A stretch of DNA of 57,580 nt from an uncultured Bacteroidales bacterium (GCA_902800925.1 CADCGD010000019.1:1-57580); one strand, 5' to 3'; shown: positions 25,375-34,584, counted from the first letter of the stretch. Notes: generated from the letters alone by a model not told the origin. Numbers and translations are program-made.

Positions 25375-27666
25375 ATGAATAGAATTATTCGATATGTGAT
25401 TCTCCTGGCCTTGGCCCTCTTCTATGATGTAGGAGTGTGGGCTAAGGGACAGGTAGTAATCCACCAGACGGGAGAGGGTGACGTAAGTTACTCTTTCGAG
25501 GAGTCGTATTACGAGCTGACCACGTCGCCTGCCACTGGATTCTACATCACTGTCGACAACATCAGGGTTTACAAGACTGTTGCGGGCGGTAGTGCACAGA
25601 GTCCACGTAGATCACCAAATCTGGCCGAACCGATAGAGGTGATAGCAGAGAATCCGGATGTCAATCCGACTGGCAGAACACAGTACAGGTTCTATCCAGT
25701 GGATGACTTCGACTATGAGGTCGTTGTCGACTTTCAAAGTGCACAGGCTAACAACCTCTTCCTGGTGAATGACCGAATGGTTACTGAGAAGAACCGTGGT
25801 GATATCTTGAATGATGGTGGAACCATGAAGTTCAATGCCTCCAATAACAGGCTTGTGTTCACAAAGTTGGCTTCGCAAGATGTTAGCATTGAGTCGTGGA
25901 TGGATAATATGGTTGTTTATCTGAAAGAAGGTAACAGCATGACCGCCAGTGACGGATTCCTCTTTAAGGGACACGGCGGTAACCTGACCTTTACCACCGA
26001 TGGTAACGACGCTGGTACATTGACGTTAGGGATGGAGGCACAGGTTCCTGTTATTGCAGGATTCAATCTCATCATCTTTGAGCAGAATCTGACCTTGCTA
26101 TCTGGCAGTTTCGATGGCCAGGAGGCTGTCATCGGTACTCCTGTGAAGCCTATTGCTGACGAGAAAGAACCTGAGAATATCGTTGACCTGGGTGAGACGG
26201 GTGAGACGGACGACTTTAGCAATACCATTATCCATGACGTACTCTATACTCTTGATGCTGAGAATGAAGACGGCATAGACACAGAGGAAAACAGTGTGGT
26301 GTTAGGCTCTACGATGGCTGAGGACGACATCAATGAGATTGTTGACAGTTACACCCCTGGTACGGATGAGTTTGCCGAACACTTTGCTGGTGTGACCTTC
26401 ATGATTCCTGCCGGTACGGGTTATGTGCTTGTCACCGCCAAGACTGGCGAGGAGGGTGTCATACACGTGAAGATTGGTTCGCAGCCTCCGTTTGTCATTA
26501 CTGGTGTGATGGAATATACTGCTTTTGAAATACCTTATGCCTGTACTGAGGCAACCTATGTGTATATCTATAACGCTAGTCCTGCTGTCGAGTCTGCGGA
26601 GGGACGCGACCATCGTGCTGGTAAGAAGACTACGGTGACGGTGGGCTTGTCGACTGTGGGTGTCAATATTATGAATGTGCAGCGGTCAAACACCGAAGGT
26701 AAAGTCGAGGCTCAGCCGGTTGCTATGACATCTGATGATGTCGTCCGTGATATGGTGGATGGAACGTTGACAGTTCAGAATAGCGAGGTAACGACGCTTG
26801 CTGACGGAGCGTTCGACGGTTTCCCGTTCCTCAAGTATATCGACCTGCGTAACAGCCAGATTACAGGTGTGCAGGTCAGTCGTAAGGCAGGTCCGTTTAT
26901 GGGCGTCTCGAAGAACACGTTCATCTATCTGCCAGCGGGTAACACTACTGACGAACCGAATGTCATTATTGGTAACATCTGCGAAAATGTTCAGCTTGAT
27001 GGCAATATGAAGAAGGACGAGTCGTTCGGAATCTCTGGCAAATTCATTGCCAGTGCTGTCAACTTTGACCGTTCGTTTAAGAAGGATGAGATGTCGACGC
27101 TCTACCTGCCGTTCCCCATCAATGCTGCCGACAAGCATCTCTTTGGCACGTTCTATACCGTGGAGAAGATTGTTGACGGAAAGGTGGTTGTGAAGGAGGT
27201 TGACGGAGATATCCAGGCTCATACGCCATACCTCTTCAAGGCTGCTGCCGATGGTACACGACTGTACAACCGCAGTGTTATGGAGATGAGTATACCTGAA
27301 CAGTTGGCATTTGCCCGACGTGCAGAAAATACCGCCAAGCTGGTTGGTTGCTACAGTTCTTTCTATGGTGCGGGCGAGTCACAGGCTTTCATCTTTGTGC
27401 CTGATGATGATCCGGAGAAGATTACCTTCGAACGTATCCAAGCTGCTGACTACGTTAAACCCTTCCAGGCCTATCTGCTTAGTGATGCTGAAGGCTCTAC
27501 ACTGGATGTGACCGATAAAGAACCCACTGATGTGATAGAGGTAAGAGGTAAGAATGCAGAAGTGAGTAGCGTGGTCTACGATTTGCAGGGCCGTAGACTT
27601 GCCAGTGGGCAGCCATCAGCTAAGGGTATCTACATTATCAACGGACAGAAAACGGTAATCCGCTAA
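25375..27666 (+). CDS. Secreted surface protein with mosaic modules (third of three)
   Basis: 763 aa. Signal peptide (VILLALALFYDVGVWAKG). The N-terminal ELTTSPATGFYITVDNI...GGSAQSPRRS module matches the second protein. A single LFLVNDRMVTEKNRGDILND...NNRLVF unit (about 125-165) matches the repeated module of the first protein. A leucine-rich-like TLADGAFDGFPFLKYIDL lies near 480, and the C-terminal VVYDLQGRRLASGQPSAKGI tail closes it. It thus mixes parts of both upstream genes. The stop overlaps the pcrA start (TAATG). Function unknown. Confidence 0.83.
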   Translation: MNRIIRYVILLALALFYDVGVWAKGQVVIHQTGEGDVSYSFEESYYELTTSPATGFYITVDNIRVYKTVAGGSAQSPRRSPNLAEPIEVIAENPDVNPTGRTQYRFYPVDDFDYEVVVDFQSAQANNLFLVNDRMVTEKNRGDILNDGGTMKFNASNNRLVFTKLASQDVSIESWMDNMVVYLKEGNSMTASDGFLFKGHGGNLTFTTDGNDAGTLTLGMEAQVPVIAGFNLIIFEQNLTLLSGSFDGQEAVIGTPVKPIADEKEPENIVDLGETGETDDFSNTIIHDVLYTLDAENEDGIDTEENSVVLGSTMAEDDINEIVDSYTPGTDEFAEHFAGVTFMIPAGTGYVLVTAKTGEEGVIHVKIGSQPPFVITGVMEYTAFEIPYACTEATYVYIYNASPAVESAEGRDHRAGKKTTVTVGLSTVGVNIMNVQRSNTEGKVEAQPVAMTSDDVVRDMVDGTLTVQNSEVTTLADGAFDGFPFLKYIDLRNSQITGVQVSRKAGPFMGVSKNTFIYLPAGNTTDEPNVIIGNICENVQLDGNMKKDESFGISGKFIASAVNFDRSFKKDEMSTLYLPFPINAADKHLFGTFYTVEKIVDGKVVVKEVDGDIQAHTPYLFKAAADGTRLYNRSVMEMSIPEQLAFARRAENTAKLVGCYSSFYGAGESQAFIFVPDDDPEKITFERIQAADYVKPFQAYLLSDAEGSTLDVTDKEPTDVIEVRGKNAEVSSVVYDLQGRRLASGQPSAKGIYIINGQKTVIR

Positions 27667-30017
27667 TGCCCATGACAGAAGAATTATTAGAACAATTGAA
27701 TCAAGGACAACGCGAGGCCGTCACTTATTGTGACGGCCCACAGTTGGTAATAGCGGGTGCCGGTTCTGGAAAAACCCGTGTGTTGACCTATAAGATTGCC
27801 TATCTGTTGGCTAATCATACCTATCAGCCGTGGAACATCCTGGCGCTGACCTTTACCAATAAGGCCGCTCGCGAGATGAAGGAGCGTATTGGTCGACTGG
27901 TTGGGCAGGAGCAGGCCCGCTATCTGCAGATGGGCACGTTCCACTCTGTCTTTGCACGAATCCTTAGGGCAGAAGCCGACAGGATCGGCTTCAACAGTAA
28001 TTTTACCATCTACGACCAGTCTGACTCGCGGTCACTCGTGAAAAACATCATCAAGGAGATGCAGCTCGACGACAAGACGTATAAGCCTGCCTCGGTGGCT
28101 GACCGTATCTCGATGGCAAAGAACCACCTGCTGTTGCCGCAACAATATATGGTGAGTTCGTGGGCCGCTGATGATGCACAGAAGAAACGTCCGCAGGTGG
28201 GTAATATATATAATAGGTACGTGGAGCGCTGTCGTCAGGCTAATGCCATGGACTTCGACGATCTGCTGGTACAGACTTTCCTATTGTTTAAGAACCATGA
28301 GGACATCCGTCAGAAATATGTGGAGCGTTTCCGCTATGTGCTGGTCGATGAGTATCAGGATACGAACTACGCTCAGCAGGAGATTGTCTTGCAGTTGACC
28401 TGCGAGCACGGACGTGTCTGTGTGGTGGGAGACGATGCACAGAGCATCTACAGTTTCCGTGGTGCCAATATCGATAACATCCTCAATTTCCAGAAGCTGT
28501 ATCAGGGGGCGCGCCTCTTTAAACTGGAGCAAAACTACCGTTCCACACAGCTCATCGTGAAGGCAGCCAATAGTCTGATACGCAAGAACGAGCGACAGAT
28601 ACACAAGGATGTGTTCAGCGAGAACGAGGAGGGTGAACGACTGACCTTGAAGCCTGCCTATAGTGACAGGGAAGAGGCTATCATTGTGTGTAACGATATC
28701 AAGCGAATCCGTCGACAGGACCAGGCACAGTACAACGATTTTGCCATTCTCTATCGTACCAACGCCCAGAGCCGCTCCTTTGAGGAACAGATGCGAAAGG
28801 ATGGTATCCCATATCGTATCTATGGTGGTCTGAGTTTCTACCAGCGCAAGGAAATCAAGGATGTCATTGCCTACTTCCGTGTGGTGTCTAATCCCAATGA
28901 TGAGGAGGCTCTGCGTCGTATCATCAACTATCCGACACGTGGCATCGGTGATACAACGGTGGCTAAGATCGTGGAGACCGCCAACCTGCATCATGTCAGC
29001 CTCTGGAGTGTTATCCAGCAGCCCATCGTCTTCGATTTGAATCTCTCCAAGGGGACGCTGAACAAGATAGATGCCTTCAAGCAACTGGTAGAGGGTTGGA
29101 CAGCACGTATTGGTCAGGAGGATGCCTATGCTCTTGGTCACGCTATTATTATGGAAAGTGGTATCAGCAAGGATATCTACGGCTCGAACAATCCAGAGGA
29201 CTTGTCGCGTCAGGAGAACCTAGAGGAGTTCCTGAGCGGTATGCAGGACTTTGTGGAGACTCGCAAAGAGGAAGACCGTGGCGATGAGATAGCTCTCAGT
29301 GACTTCCTGCAGGAAGTAGCATTGTTGACCGACCTCGACAGCGATGGCGATGAGGAACAGCCGAAGGTGACGTTGATGACTGTCCATGCCGCCAAGGGCC
29401 TGGAATTCCCCACCGTCTTTGTGGTTGGCTTGGAAGAGAATATCTTCCCGTCACCGATGTGTACGGGTTCGATGCGTGAACTGGAAGAGGAGCGCCGTCT
29501 GCTGTATGTGGCCATCACACGTGCTGAGAAACACTGTATCCTGACGTGTGCACAGAACCGTTTCCGTTATGGTAAGATGGAATATGATACGCCAAGCCGC
29601 TTTATCAAGGATATAGAACCCAGTTTGCTGAGGGTAGAGGGAGGCACAGGGATTGTTGGTTTGCCAAGTTCTAGTTATTCTAGTGGTTCTAGTAGCTCTA
29701 GTAGGACTGGTTATTCTAGTAGTACTAGCTGGTCGAGCCGAAGTAATTCACAGAACCCGCGTCCTGTGGCTACGCAGTTTATTGCCGACGTGAAGCCTCG
29801 TTTGGTGCCTGTACGCAAGGAGACACCTGCACCACAGTCTGCTATTGGTAATATCGGACTAAAGGAGGGTAACGTCATAGAACACCAGCGCTTTGGCATC
29901 GGTACTGTTGTGAAGGTAGAGGGTAGTGGGGAGAATACCAAGGCTACGGTAAACTTCAAGAATGCAGGCATCAAACAGCTGCTGCTGAAGTTCGCAAGGT
30001 ATACGATAGTAGGGTAG
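27666..30017 (+). CDS. pcrA: UvrD/PcrA-type ATP-dependent DNA helicase
   Basis: 783 aa SF1A 3'-5' helicase. Motif Q/I: LNQGQREAVTYCDGPQLVIAG with AGAGSGKT (about 34-41). Ia: LTFTNKAAREM. II: VDEYQDT. III: VVGDDAQSIYSFRGA. IV: EQNYRST. V: MTVHAAKGLEF. VI: LLYVAITRAEK. The end has the PcrA/UvrD Tudor-like domain (GNVIEHQRFGIGTVVKVEG). Between 2A and that domain sits a Ser-rich linker (about 668-697) coded by ctagt-type repeats. The start is ATG 27666 or 27672. It overlaps the surface-protein stop, so it may be carried on that transcript. Confidence 0.95.
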   Translation: MPMTEELLEQLNQGQREAVTYCDGPQLVIAGAGSGKTRVLTYKIAYLLANHTYQPWNILALTFTNKAAREMKERIGRLVGQEQARYLQMGTFHSVFARILRAEADRIGFNSNFTIYDQSDSRSLVKNIIKEMQLDDKTYKPASVADRISMAKNHLLLPQQYMVSSWAADDAQKKRPQVGNIYNRYVERCRQANAMDFDDLLVQTFLLFKNHEDIRQKYVERFRYVLVDEYQDTNYAQQEIVLQLTCEHGRVCVVGDDAQSIYSFRGANIDNILNFQKLYQGARLFKLEQNYRSTQLIVKAANSLIRKNERQIHKDVFSENEEGERLTLKPAYSDREEAIIVCNDIKRIRRQDQAQYNDFAILYRTNAQSRSFEEQMRKDGIPYRIYGGLSFYQRKEIKDVIAYFRVVSNPNDEEALRRIINYPTRGIGDTTVAKIVETANLHHVSLWSVIQQPIVFDLNLSKGTLNKIDAFKQLVEGWTARIGQEDAYALGHAIIMESGISKDIYGSNNPEDLSRQENLEEFLSGMQDFVETRKEEDRGDEIALSDFLQEVALLTDLDSDGDEEQPKVTLMTVHAAKGLEFPTVFVVGLEENIFPSPMCTGSMRELEEERRLLYVAITRAEKHCILTCAQNRFRYGKMEYDTPSRFIKDIEPSLLRVEGGTGIVGLPSSSYSSGSSSSSRTGYSSSTSWSSRSNSQNPRPVATQFIADVKPRLVPVRKETPAPQSAIGNIGLKEGNVIEHQRFGIGTVVKVEGSGENTKATVNFKNAGIKQLLLKFARYTIVG
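29666..29741. repeat. ctagt-rich low-complexity tract inside pcrA
   Basis: Six CTAG tetramers in about 65 bp (ttctagttattctagtggtt and so on) coding for SSSYSSGSSSSSRTGYSSST. CTAG is normally scarce in bacterial genomes, so the cluster stands out. It lies in the interdomain linker before the C-terminal domain. Confidence 0.75.
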
Positions 30018-30048
30018 GCCTAGTTAAACGACTCAAACAAACAGAAAA

Positions 30049-30180
30049 CTATAAAGCCTCGTCTTCCGGACGTTCCGGAAGGCGAGACTTTACTTTGGGT
30101 AGATGCTTCTTCTTGCGGAGGTAGGCTGCTTTGCGGGCCTCATACTCCTCGAAGTGTTTCTCTAAGAAGTTGTCTGCCAT
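30049..30180 (-). CDS. Small conserved-looking basic protein, 43 aa
   Basis: ATG at 30180, stop at 30051-30049. The protein begins MADNFLEKHFEEYEARKAAY and ends ERPEDEAL; the middle is LRKKKHLPKV. It is charged, helical and has no TM segment. The resemblance to short 'MADN(F/Y)LEK' proteins in other Bacteroidota is from memory and unverified. It begins 20 nt after the DUF4270 gene, so it is likely the last gene of that minus-strand operon. Function unknown. Confidence 0.65.
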   Translation of the reverse strand: MADNFLEKHFEEYEARKAAYLRKKKHLPKVKSRLPERPEDEAL

Positions 30181-30200
30181 GGTGTTCTTCCTGTAGCAGG

Positions 30201-31649
30201 CTATTTGTTGACGTTATAGATGACGCTCATACGGATGGGTGCATGCTTGTTATTCGCACCACCCACCAGACGCACACTGTTCACATTCATCTCGTTGGCA
30301 ATACCTGATGACGATGTTGTTGCAGTCGTTGAACTGGTCTCCACCTCTACTGGGATGAGTACGGCCTTGTTCCAGTTCTCTGACTTGCCTTTGCGTGCAT
30401 ACATGCGGTTTATCAGATAAGAGATGTTGTTAAAGCTATACGTCTTTTGTGAAGAATTATAGGTTGCCAGATAGGATGTGATGTTGTCTGGCGTTCCATT
30501 GTTCTCAAAGAAAGAATACAGGCTGTCACGCTCGATGAGCAGCAGTCTGGTAGGCTCTTCAAGGATGACCTCCGAGGTGTTGCTGCGAGATCTCATACGT
30601 GTGAAGGCTACTTTTGCCGACGTGATGGTGTCGTTCTCATGACCTTTCTTAATCTCGTCAATGGGTAGCGTCACCTCCGTATAGATGCCTGCTGGCGTTT
30701 TCAGATAAGTGCAGGTGTCGGTAGCCACAAGTTGGTCAATACCTGTCTGGTCATTGCTGACATGTGTGGCCTTGACTACCTCGTCGGTGGAGTTGAGCGA
30801 ACAGGTGGCAGTGTAAATGTTATCATCCGACTTGTAGCGATAGTACATGTTCAACTGAGTGAATGCTACCTCAATGATAAGTCCTTGTCCGTCAGTCGAT
30901 TTGATATAGAAACCAGGACAAATGTTGTTTGTAAATGTGTTGAAGTTCTTGAAGAGCGAGGCATTTTCATAGAACTTACGCATGATATAGGTTCCGTAGT
31001 TGTTGTACTTCTTGCCGTCCTTGTCAATATACTCCTTGTTGAGGGGCACCTTGACATAGGCGAAGTACGCACCAGTACGATAGACGTTACGCATGCTGTC
31101 GCTGAGTGTCAGGTCGCTGGCTGTGTAGACCTTGTTGCTTCTGACGGCTCCTGCGTCATTACGGATGAGACCATTGGCTTCGGGGTCGAAGTCCGTATAG
31201 ATAGCATCCGTACTCTTCATGGGGTCGGTCAGCTCCATGAGTTCAAGTTTCATCGCAGTCAGCGAGTCGCCCTGAAAGGTATTAATCAGAATATGAACAT
31301 TACAAGAGTCGACAATAGGCAGGTCGTTCTCATCGCGTCCGACAATGCTTTCGCTACTCTTGAAGAGACTGCTTGCCTCAGATTCAAGGATAGAAAACTG
31401 CGTAGAGTAGTCACACTTGATATAGGTACCCGTCTCAGGGTCTTTGATACGACCTAAGTATGAATAGGCGTTGCGCGACAGAACTGCGCCAGACGCTATG
31501 GAGCGGGTGGTGATATCAAAGGTGTCTGTCTCTGTGGTGAATCTGTCTGCTACGTTCGTCAGCGAATAGCCCAGTGTTGATGTGTCTTCACTACACGACG
31601 AGATTGCTGCTATGAGTAGCGCAATCCCGACCATTATCCAATTTTTCAT
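30201..31649 (-). CDS. DUF4270-type lipoprotein
   Basis: 482 aa. Lipoprotein signal (GIALLIAAISSCSEDTSTLG, Cys at about residue 19). The body is mixed beta-rich, with YSYLGRIKDPETGTYIKCDY and VDSCNVHILINTFQGDSLT early. The C-terminus is RLVGGANNKHAPIRMSVIYN. This matches the DUF4270 family, found in Bacteroidota next to a single-domain starch synthase and panC, exactly as here. Role unknown; probably outer-membrane facing. 13 nt separate it from the GT5 gene upstream. Confidence 0.85.
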   Translation of the reverse strand: MKNWIMVGIALLIAAISSCSEDTSTLGYSLTNVADRFTTETDTFDITTRSIASGAVLSRNAYSYLGRIKDPETGTYIKCDYSTQFSILESEASSLFKSSESIVGRDENDLPIVDSCNVHILINTFQGDSLTAMKLELMELTDPMKSTDAIYTDFDPEANGLIRNDAGAVRSNKVYTASDLTLSDSMRNVYRTGAYFAYVKVPLNKEYIDKDGKKYNNYGTYIMRKFYENASLFKNFNTFTNNICPGFYIKSTDGQGLIIEVAFTQLNMYYRYKSDDNIYTATCSLNSTDEVVKATHVSNDQTGIDQLVATDTCTYLKTPAGIYTEVTLPIDEIKKGHENDTITSAKVAFTRMRSRSNTSEVILEEPTRLLLIERDSLYSFFENNGTPDNITSYLATYNSSQKTYSFNNISYLINRMYARKGKSENWNKAVLIPVEVETSSTTATTSSSGIANEMNVNSVRLVGGANNKHAPIRMSVIYNVNK

Positions 31650-31662
31650 TTCTTTTCCTTAC

Positions 31663-32460
31663 TTATATCTTTTCGTAAAAATCCTCGTATGCACTATAGA
31701 AATCCTCACCAGGATATTTCAGGGTGGGGATGTTGTTGGCTTTGGCATACTTCAGAAGATCAGCATTGACATCCTTATGTGCTGCAATGACGCCGTCGCT
31801 ATAGTCGATAGCCATCTTGTTCAACTCATCGAAGTCGAAGGTATCGTTATATTTCTCCAGCAGTTTGGCATCGGCTTCGCGGAACTCTACACATTTCTTG
31901 AAGTTGTCGCCAAAGTCAGCGGTGATGGTCTTGGGGAACAGCGACGTCACTACCTTGGTATTGGCAAATGAGGGCTCCTCACGATAGGCCGTCTTGATGT
32001 AGAGAGGTACTACGGCACTCATCCATCCCTGTACGTGGATGATATCGGGCACCCAACGCAGCTTCTTCACGGTTTCCAGCACACCACGGGCGAAGAAGAT
32101 GGCACGCTCACCATTGTCAGCATAGTCGTTGCCGTTCTCGTCCTGCTCCATCTTGCGCTTGGTGAAGTAGTCCTCGTTGTCGATGAAGTACACTTGTATG
32201 CGGGTTCCCACAATGGTTGCCACCTTGATAATCAGGGGATGGTCTGTATCGTCTATAATCAGGTTCATACCTGACAGACGAATTACCTCATGGAGTTGAC
32301 CGCGACGCTCGTTGATGATGCCCCACTTAGGCATGAATGTGCGTATCTCATGACCGCCATCCTGCATGACTTGGGGTAGTGCTTTACCCATCAGCGAGAG
32401 GTTGCTGTCGGGAACATAGGGAACAATCTCCTGATTGATGAATAGAATCTTCTTTGCCAT
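31663..32460 (-). CDS. Glycogen/starch synthase N-terminal domain protein (GT5-like)
   Basis: 265 aa. It matches only the N-terminal Rossmann half of GT5 glycogen synthases: ILFINQEIVPYVPDSNLSLMGKALPQVMQDGGHEIRTFMP, then VPDIIHVQGWMSAVVPLYIK (the HxxxW region) and DYSDGVIAAH. The C-terminal GT-B half that binds ADP-glucose is absent. The usual acceptor KxGGL motif is altered. Whether it makes glucan is doubtful; an accessory or regulatory role is possible. Short homologues are standard in this phylum, so it is not an obvious truncation. Divergent from panC. Confidence 0.85.
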   Translation of the reverse strand: MAKKILFINQEIVPYVPDSNLSLMGKALPQVMQDGGHEIRTFMPKWGIINERRGQLHEVIRLSGMNLIIDDTDHPLIIKVATIVGTRIQVYFIDNEDYFTKRKMEQDENGNDYADNGERAIFFARGVLETVKKLRWVPDIIHVQGWMSAVVPLYIKTAYREEPSFANTKVVTSLFPKTITADFGDNFKKCVEFREADAKLLEKYNDTFDFDELNKMAIDYSDGVIAAHKDVNADLLKYAKANNIPTLKYPGEDFYSAYEDFYEKI

Positions 32461-32480
32461 ATGGTTCGATTTTATCTTTG

Positions 32481-32488
32481 CAAAGTTA
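32481..32488 (-). promoter_or_regulatory. -7 box of the GT5/DUF4270 operon
   Basis: CAAAGTTA on the plus strand, read TAACTTTG on the minus strand, 20 nt before the start codon. On the opposite side a weaker TTATTTTGCA (32595-32604) probably serves panC. Confidence 0.55.
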
Positions 32489-32631
32489 CGAAAAATTATT
32501 CACAAAAAGCATAGTTTCGTGCATATTTTAGATTTTTTTGCGCCTATTTTGCTATATTTTCAAGATATTATTTCATTATTTGATAAAAATGTTGTTATTT
32601 TGCACCCGATTTTGTACACTATCAGTTTAGA

Positions 32632-33486
32632 ATGAAAGTTTTTAATAAGATTGTAGACCTTCAGAACCAGTTGTTTGAAGATCGCAAGCAAGGAAAAGAG
32701 ATAGGTTTTGTACCTACTATGGGAGCACTGCACGAAGGACACGCCTCGCTGGTGCGTCGCAGTGTGAAGGAAAATGGGATAACAGTGGTGTCGGTATTTG
32801 TTAATCCGACACAGTTTAACGACAAGAACGATCTGAAGAACTATCCCCGCACATTGGATGCTGACTGCAAATTGTTGGAGGAGTGTGGTGCTGACTATGT
32901 GTTGGCCCCAAGCGTTGAGGAGATGTATCCTACGCCTGATACCCGCCAGTTTGAGTATCCTCCTGTGTCGACGGTGATGGAGGGCGCTCATCGTCCAGGT
33001 CACTTCAATGGTGTGTGCCAGGTGGTGAGCCGTCTGTTCTATATTGTCAAGCCAAACCGTGCGTATTTCGGTGAGAAAGACTGGCAACAGATTGCTGTCG
33101 TGAAGGCGATGGTCCGTCACCTGCAGTTGCCTGTGCAGATTGTTGAATGTGACATCGTCCGCGATGCTGATGGATTGGCTCGTAGCAGTCGTAACACGCT
33201 GTTGTCCAAGGAAGAACGCGCTATTGCTCCAGCTATTTATAAGGCTTTAAAAGACAGTCTTAAGTATGCTAAGACCCATACAGTTCAGGAGACGCACGAT
33301 AAGGTGGTGGCTGACATCAATGCTGTTGACGGCCTGGATGTCGAGTACTTCTCTATTGTCGATGGCAACACATTGCAGGACATTGCAAATTGGGATGATA
33401 CACCTTACGTGGTAGGTTGCATTACAGTTTATTGTGGTAAGACCCCGATTCGTCTGATTGACCATATAAAGTACAAGACCGTATGA
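32632..33486 (+). CDS. panC: Pantothenate synthetase (pantoate-beta-alanine ligase)
   Basis: ATP-dependent joining of pantoate and beta-alanine to pantothenate, the precursor of CoA. 284 aa, normal length. [20 protein letters not shown] holds the HIGH-type nucleotide motif. [49 protein letters not shown] and DGLARSSRN (KMSKS equivalent) follow. The start overlaps nothing, and the 3' end overlaps panD by ATGA, so the two are translationally coupled and make pantothenate together. Confidence 0.97.
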   Translation: MKVFNKIVDLQNQLFEDRKQGKEIGFVPTMGALHEGHASLVRRSVKENGITVVSVFVNPTQFNDKNDLKNYPRTLDADCKLLEECGADYVLAPSVEEMYPTPDTRQFEYPPVSTVMEGAHRPGHFNGVCQVVSRLFYIVKPNRAYFGEKDWQQIAVVKAMVRHLQLPVQIVECDIVRDADGLARSSRNTLLSKEERAIAPAIYKALKDSLKYAKTHTVQETHDKVVADINAVDGLDVEYFSIVDGNTLQDIANWDDTPYVVGCITVYCGKTPIRLIDHIKYKTV

Positions 33487-33827
33487 TGATAGAAGTTCTG
33501 AAATCCAAGATACATTGTGCTACTGTTACAGAGGCTAATCTGAACTATATGGGTAGCATCACCATTGACGAAGACCTCATGGATGCTGCCAATCTCATTG
33601 CAGGTGAGAAGGTGCAGATTGTCGACAATAACAACGGTGAACGTTTCGAGACCTATATTATAAAAGGTGAGCGTGGCTCGGGCTGTATCTGTCTGAATGG
33701 TGCTGCAGCCCGCAAGGTTCAGGTGGGCGATGTGTGTATCATCATCTCCTATGCCATGATGGACTTTGAGGAAGCAAAGACTTTCAAACCTACCGTCGTC
33801 TTCCCCAAGGAAGGCAACAAGCTGTAA
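33483..33827 (+). CDS. panD: Aspartate 1-decarboxylase
   Basis: Makes beta-alanine for PanC. 114 aa proenzyme. Self-cleavage occurs at the Gly-Ser pair in [16 protein letters not shown] (Ser at about residue 25 becomes the pyruvoyl group). [28 protein letters not shown] and [13 protein letters not shown] complete the barrel. Alternative start at the second Met (33486). Overlaps panC by 4 nt and ends at a terminator. Confidence 0.96.
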   Translation: MMIEVLKSKIHCATVTEANLNYMGSITIDEDLMDAANLIAGEKVQIVDNNNGERFETYIIKGERGSGCICLNGAAARKVQVGDVCIIISYAMMDFEEAKTFKPTVVFPKEGNKL

Positions 33828-33851
33828 GTCGTTTTAAGCTATATAATAAAC

Positions 33852-33879
33852 AAGCCGCCCAGAAAAAACTGAGCGGCTT
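33852..33879. terminator. Bidirectional terminator between panD and the biotin carrier gene
   Basis: aagccgc (33852-33858, extended by cag after a mismatch) pairs with gcggctt (33873-33879) around an A-rich loop. T-rich sequence (atttatt) follows on the plus strand, and AT-rich sequence lies on the other side. Confidence 0.8.
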
Positions 33880-33903
33880 ATTTATTGTTATCAAGTCGTT
33901 TGC

Positions 33904-34341
33904 TTACTCGATGACTACGAGGGGATCGTCTTCCATGACGCTCTGACCTGGCTTTACCAGGATGGCAGCAATCTTGCCGTCCTTCTCTGACTCGATGTTG
34001 TTGGCCATCTTCATGGCTTCCAGCACGAGCAGGGTGTCACCAGCCTTCACTTCGTCGCCAACAGCCACCTCGATAGAGGTGATAACGCCAGGCAGTGGAG
34101 CCTTGACGGCGTTGTTGGTATTAACGTTGGCGCTCGAAGCTGACTCTTCGGAAGCGGAGGCTTCACTTGCTGCAGCGGGCTTGCCGAGTACGGGCTTCTT
34201 CTTCTCAGGTTCAGCCTCGGGTTCCCATTCTACCTTATACTCTTCGCCATTGACGTTGACGGTAGCTACGGTTCCCTCAATATCTCCAATGGTTACCTCA
34301 TACTGGTTACCATTAATGGTGTACTTATATTCTTTCTTCAT
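33904..34341 (-). CDS. Biotin carboxyl carrier subunit of methylmalonyl-CoA decarboxylase/propionyl-CoA carboxylase
   Basis: 145 aa. The N-terminal small beta domain (about 1-40) is followed by an Ala/Ser/Glu/Pro-rich flexible linker (about 41-78). The biotinyl domain (about 79-145) carries EAMKM, biotin on Lys111. It shuttles CO2 between the carboxyltransferase subunit and its partner. It is the last gene of the mce-mmdA cluster. Membrane pump subunit (beta, OadB-like) genes are not in the window, so decarboxylase versus carboxylase cannot be settled. Confidence 0.93.
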   Translation of the reverse strand: MKKEYKYTINGNQYEVTIGDIEGTVATVNVNGEEYKVEWEPEAEPEKKKPVLGKPAAASEASASEESASSANVNTNNAVKAPLPGVITSIEVAVGDEVKAGDTLLVLEAMKMANNIESEKDGKIAAILVKPGQSVMEDDPLVVIE

Positions 34342-34353
34342 GATAGTTACGTT

Positions 34354-34503
34354 TTAAGGGTGAGCGGTCATTGTTTGGGCATAACCGTTCCACTGAGTCT
34401 GCTTCTCACTGATAGTGATAATGCCTGGCTCCTTGTCGTGGACATTGTTGCCCTTGAACTCATAAAGTGCCATTGCGATGGCTGCATATACTTCGTTCTT
34501 CAT
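34354..34503 (-). CDS. Small decarboxylase-associated protein, 49 aa
   Basis: ATG 34503, stop 34356-34354. It starts MKNEVYAAIAMALYEFKGNN, then VHDKEPGIITISEK, and ends QWNGYAQTMTAHP. It lies 12 nt before the biotin carrier gene and after mmdA. The 'AAIAMALYEF...VHDxExGIITI...TxWNxxAxTM' layout resembles the short tail found in OadG/delta-subunit-like proteins that bridge carboxyltransferase and biotin carrier. That family link is from memory; the ORF and its place in the operon are read directly. Confidence 0.8.
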   Translation of the reverse strand: MKNEVYAAIAMALYEFKGNNVHDKEPGIITISEKQTQWNGYAQTMTAHP

Positions 34504-34580
34504 ATTTGACTATTTGACTATTTTCTATTTTACAATTTACGTTAACAATTGTCCAATTGTAAATTGTCCAATTGTCAAAT
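34504..34580. repeat. AT-rich repeat tract (caattgtccaattgt) between mmdA and the small subunit
   Basis: tttgactatttgactattt followed by caatttac, and two caattgtccaattgt-type units ending caattgtcaaatgtc. It is another short-period family, again placed between genes of one operon and 4 nt from the mmdA stop. Confidence 0.6.
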
Positions 34581-34584
34581 GTCA

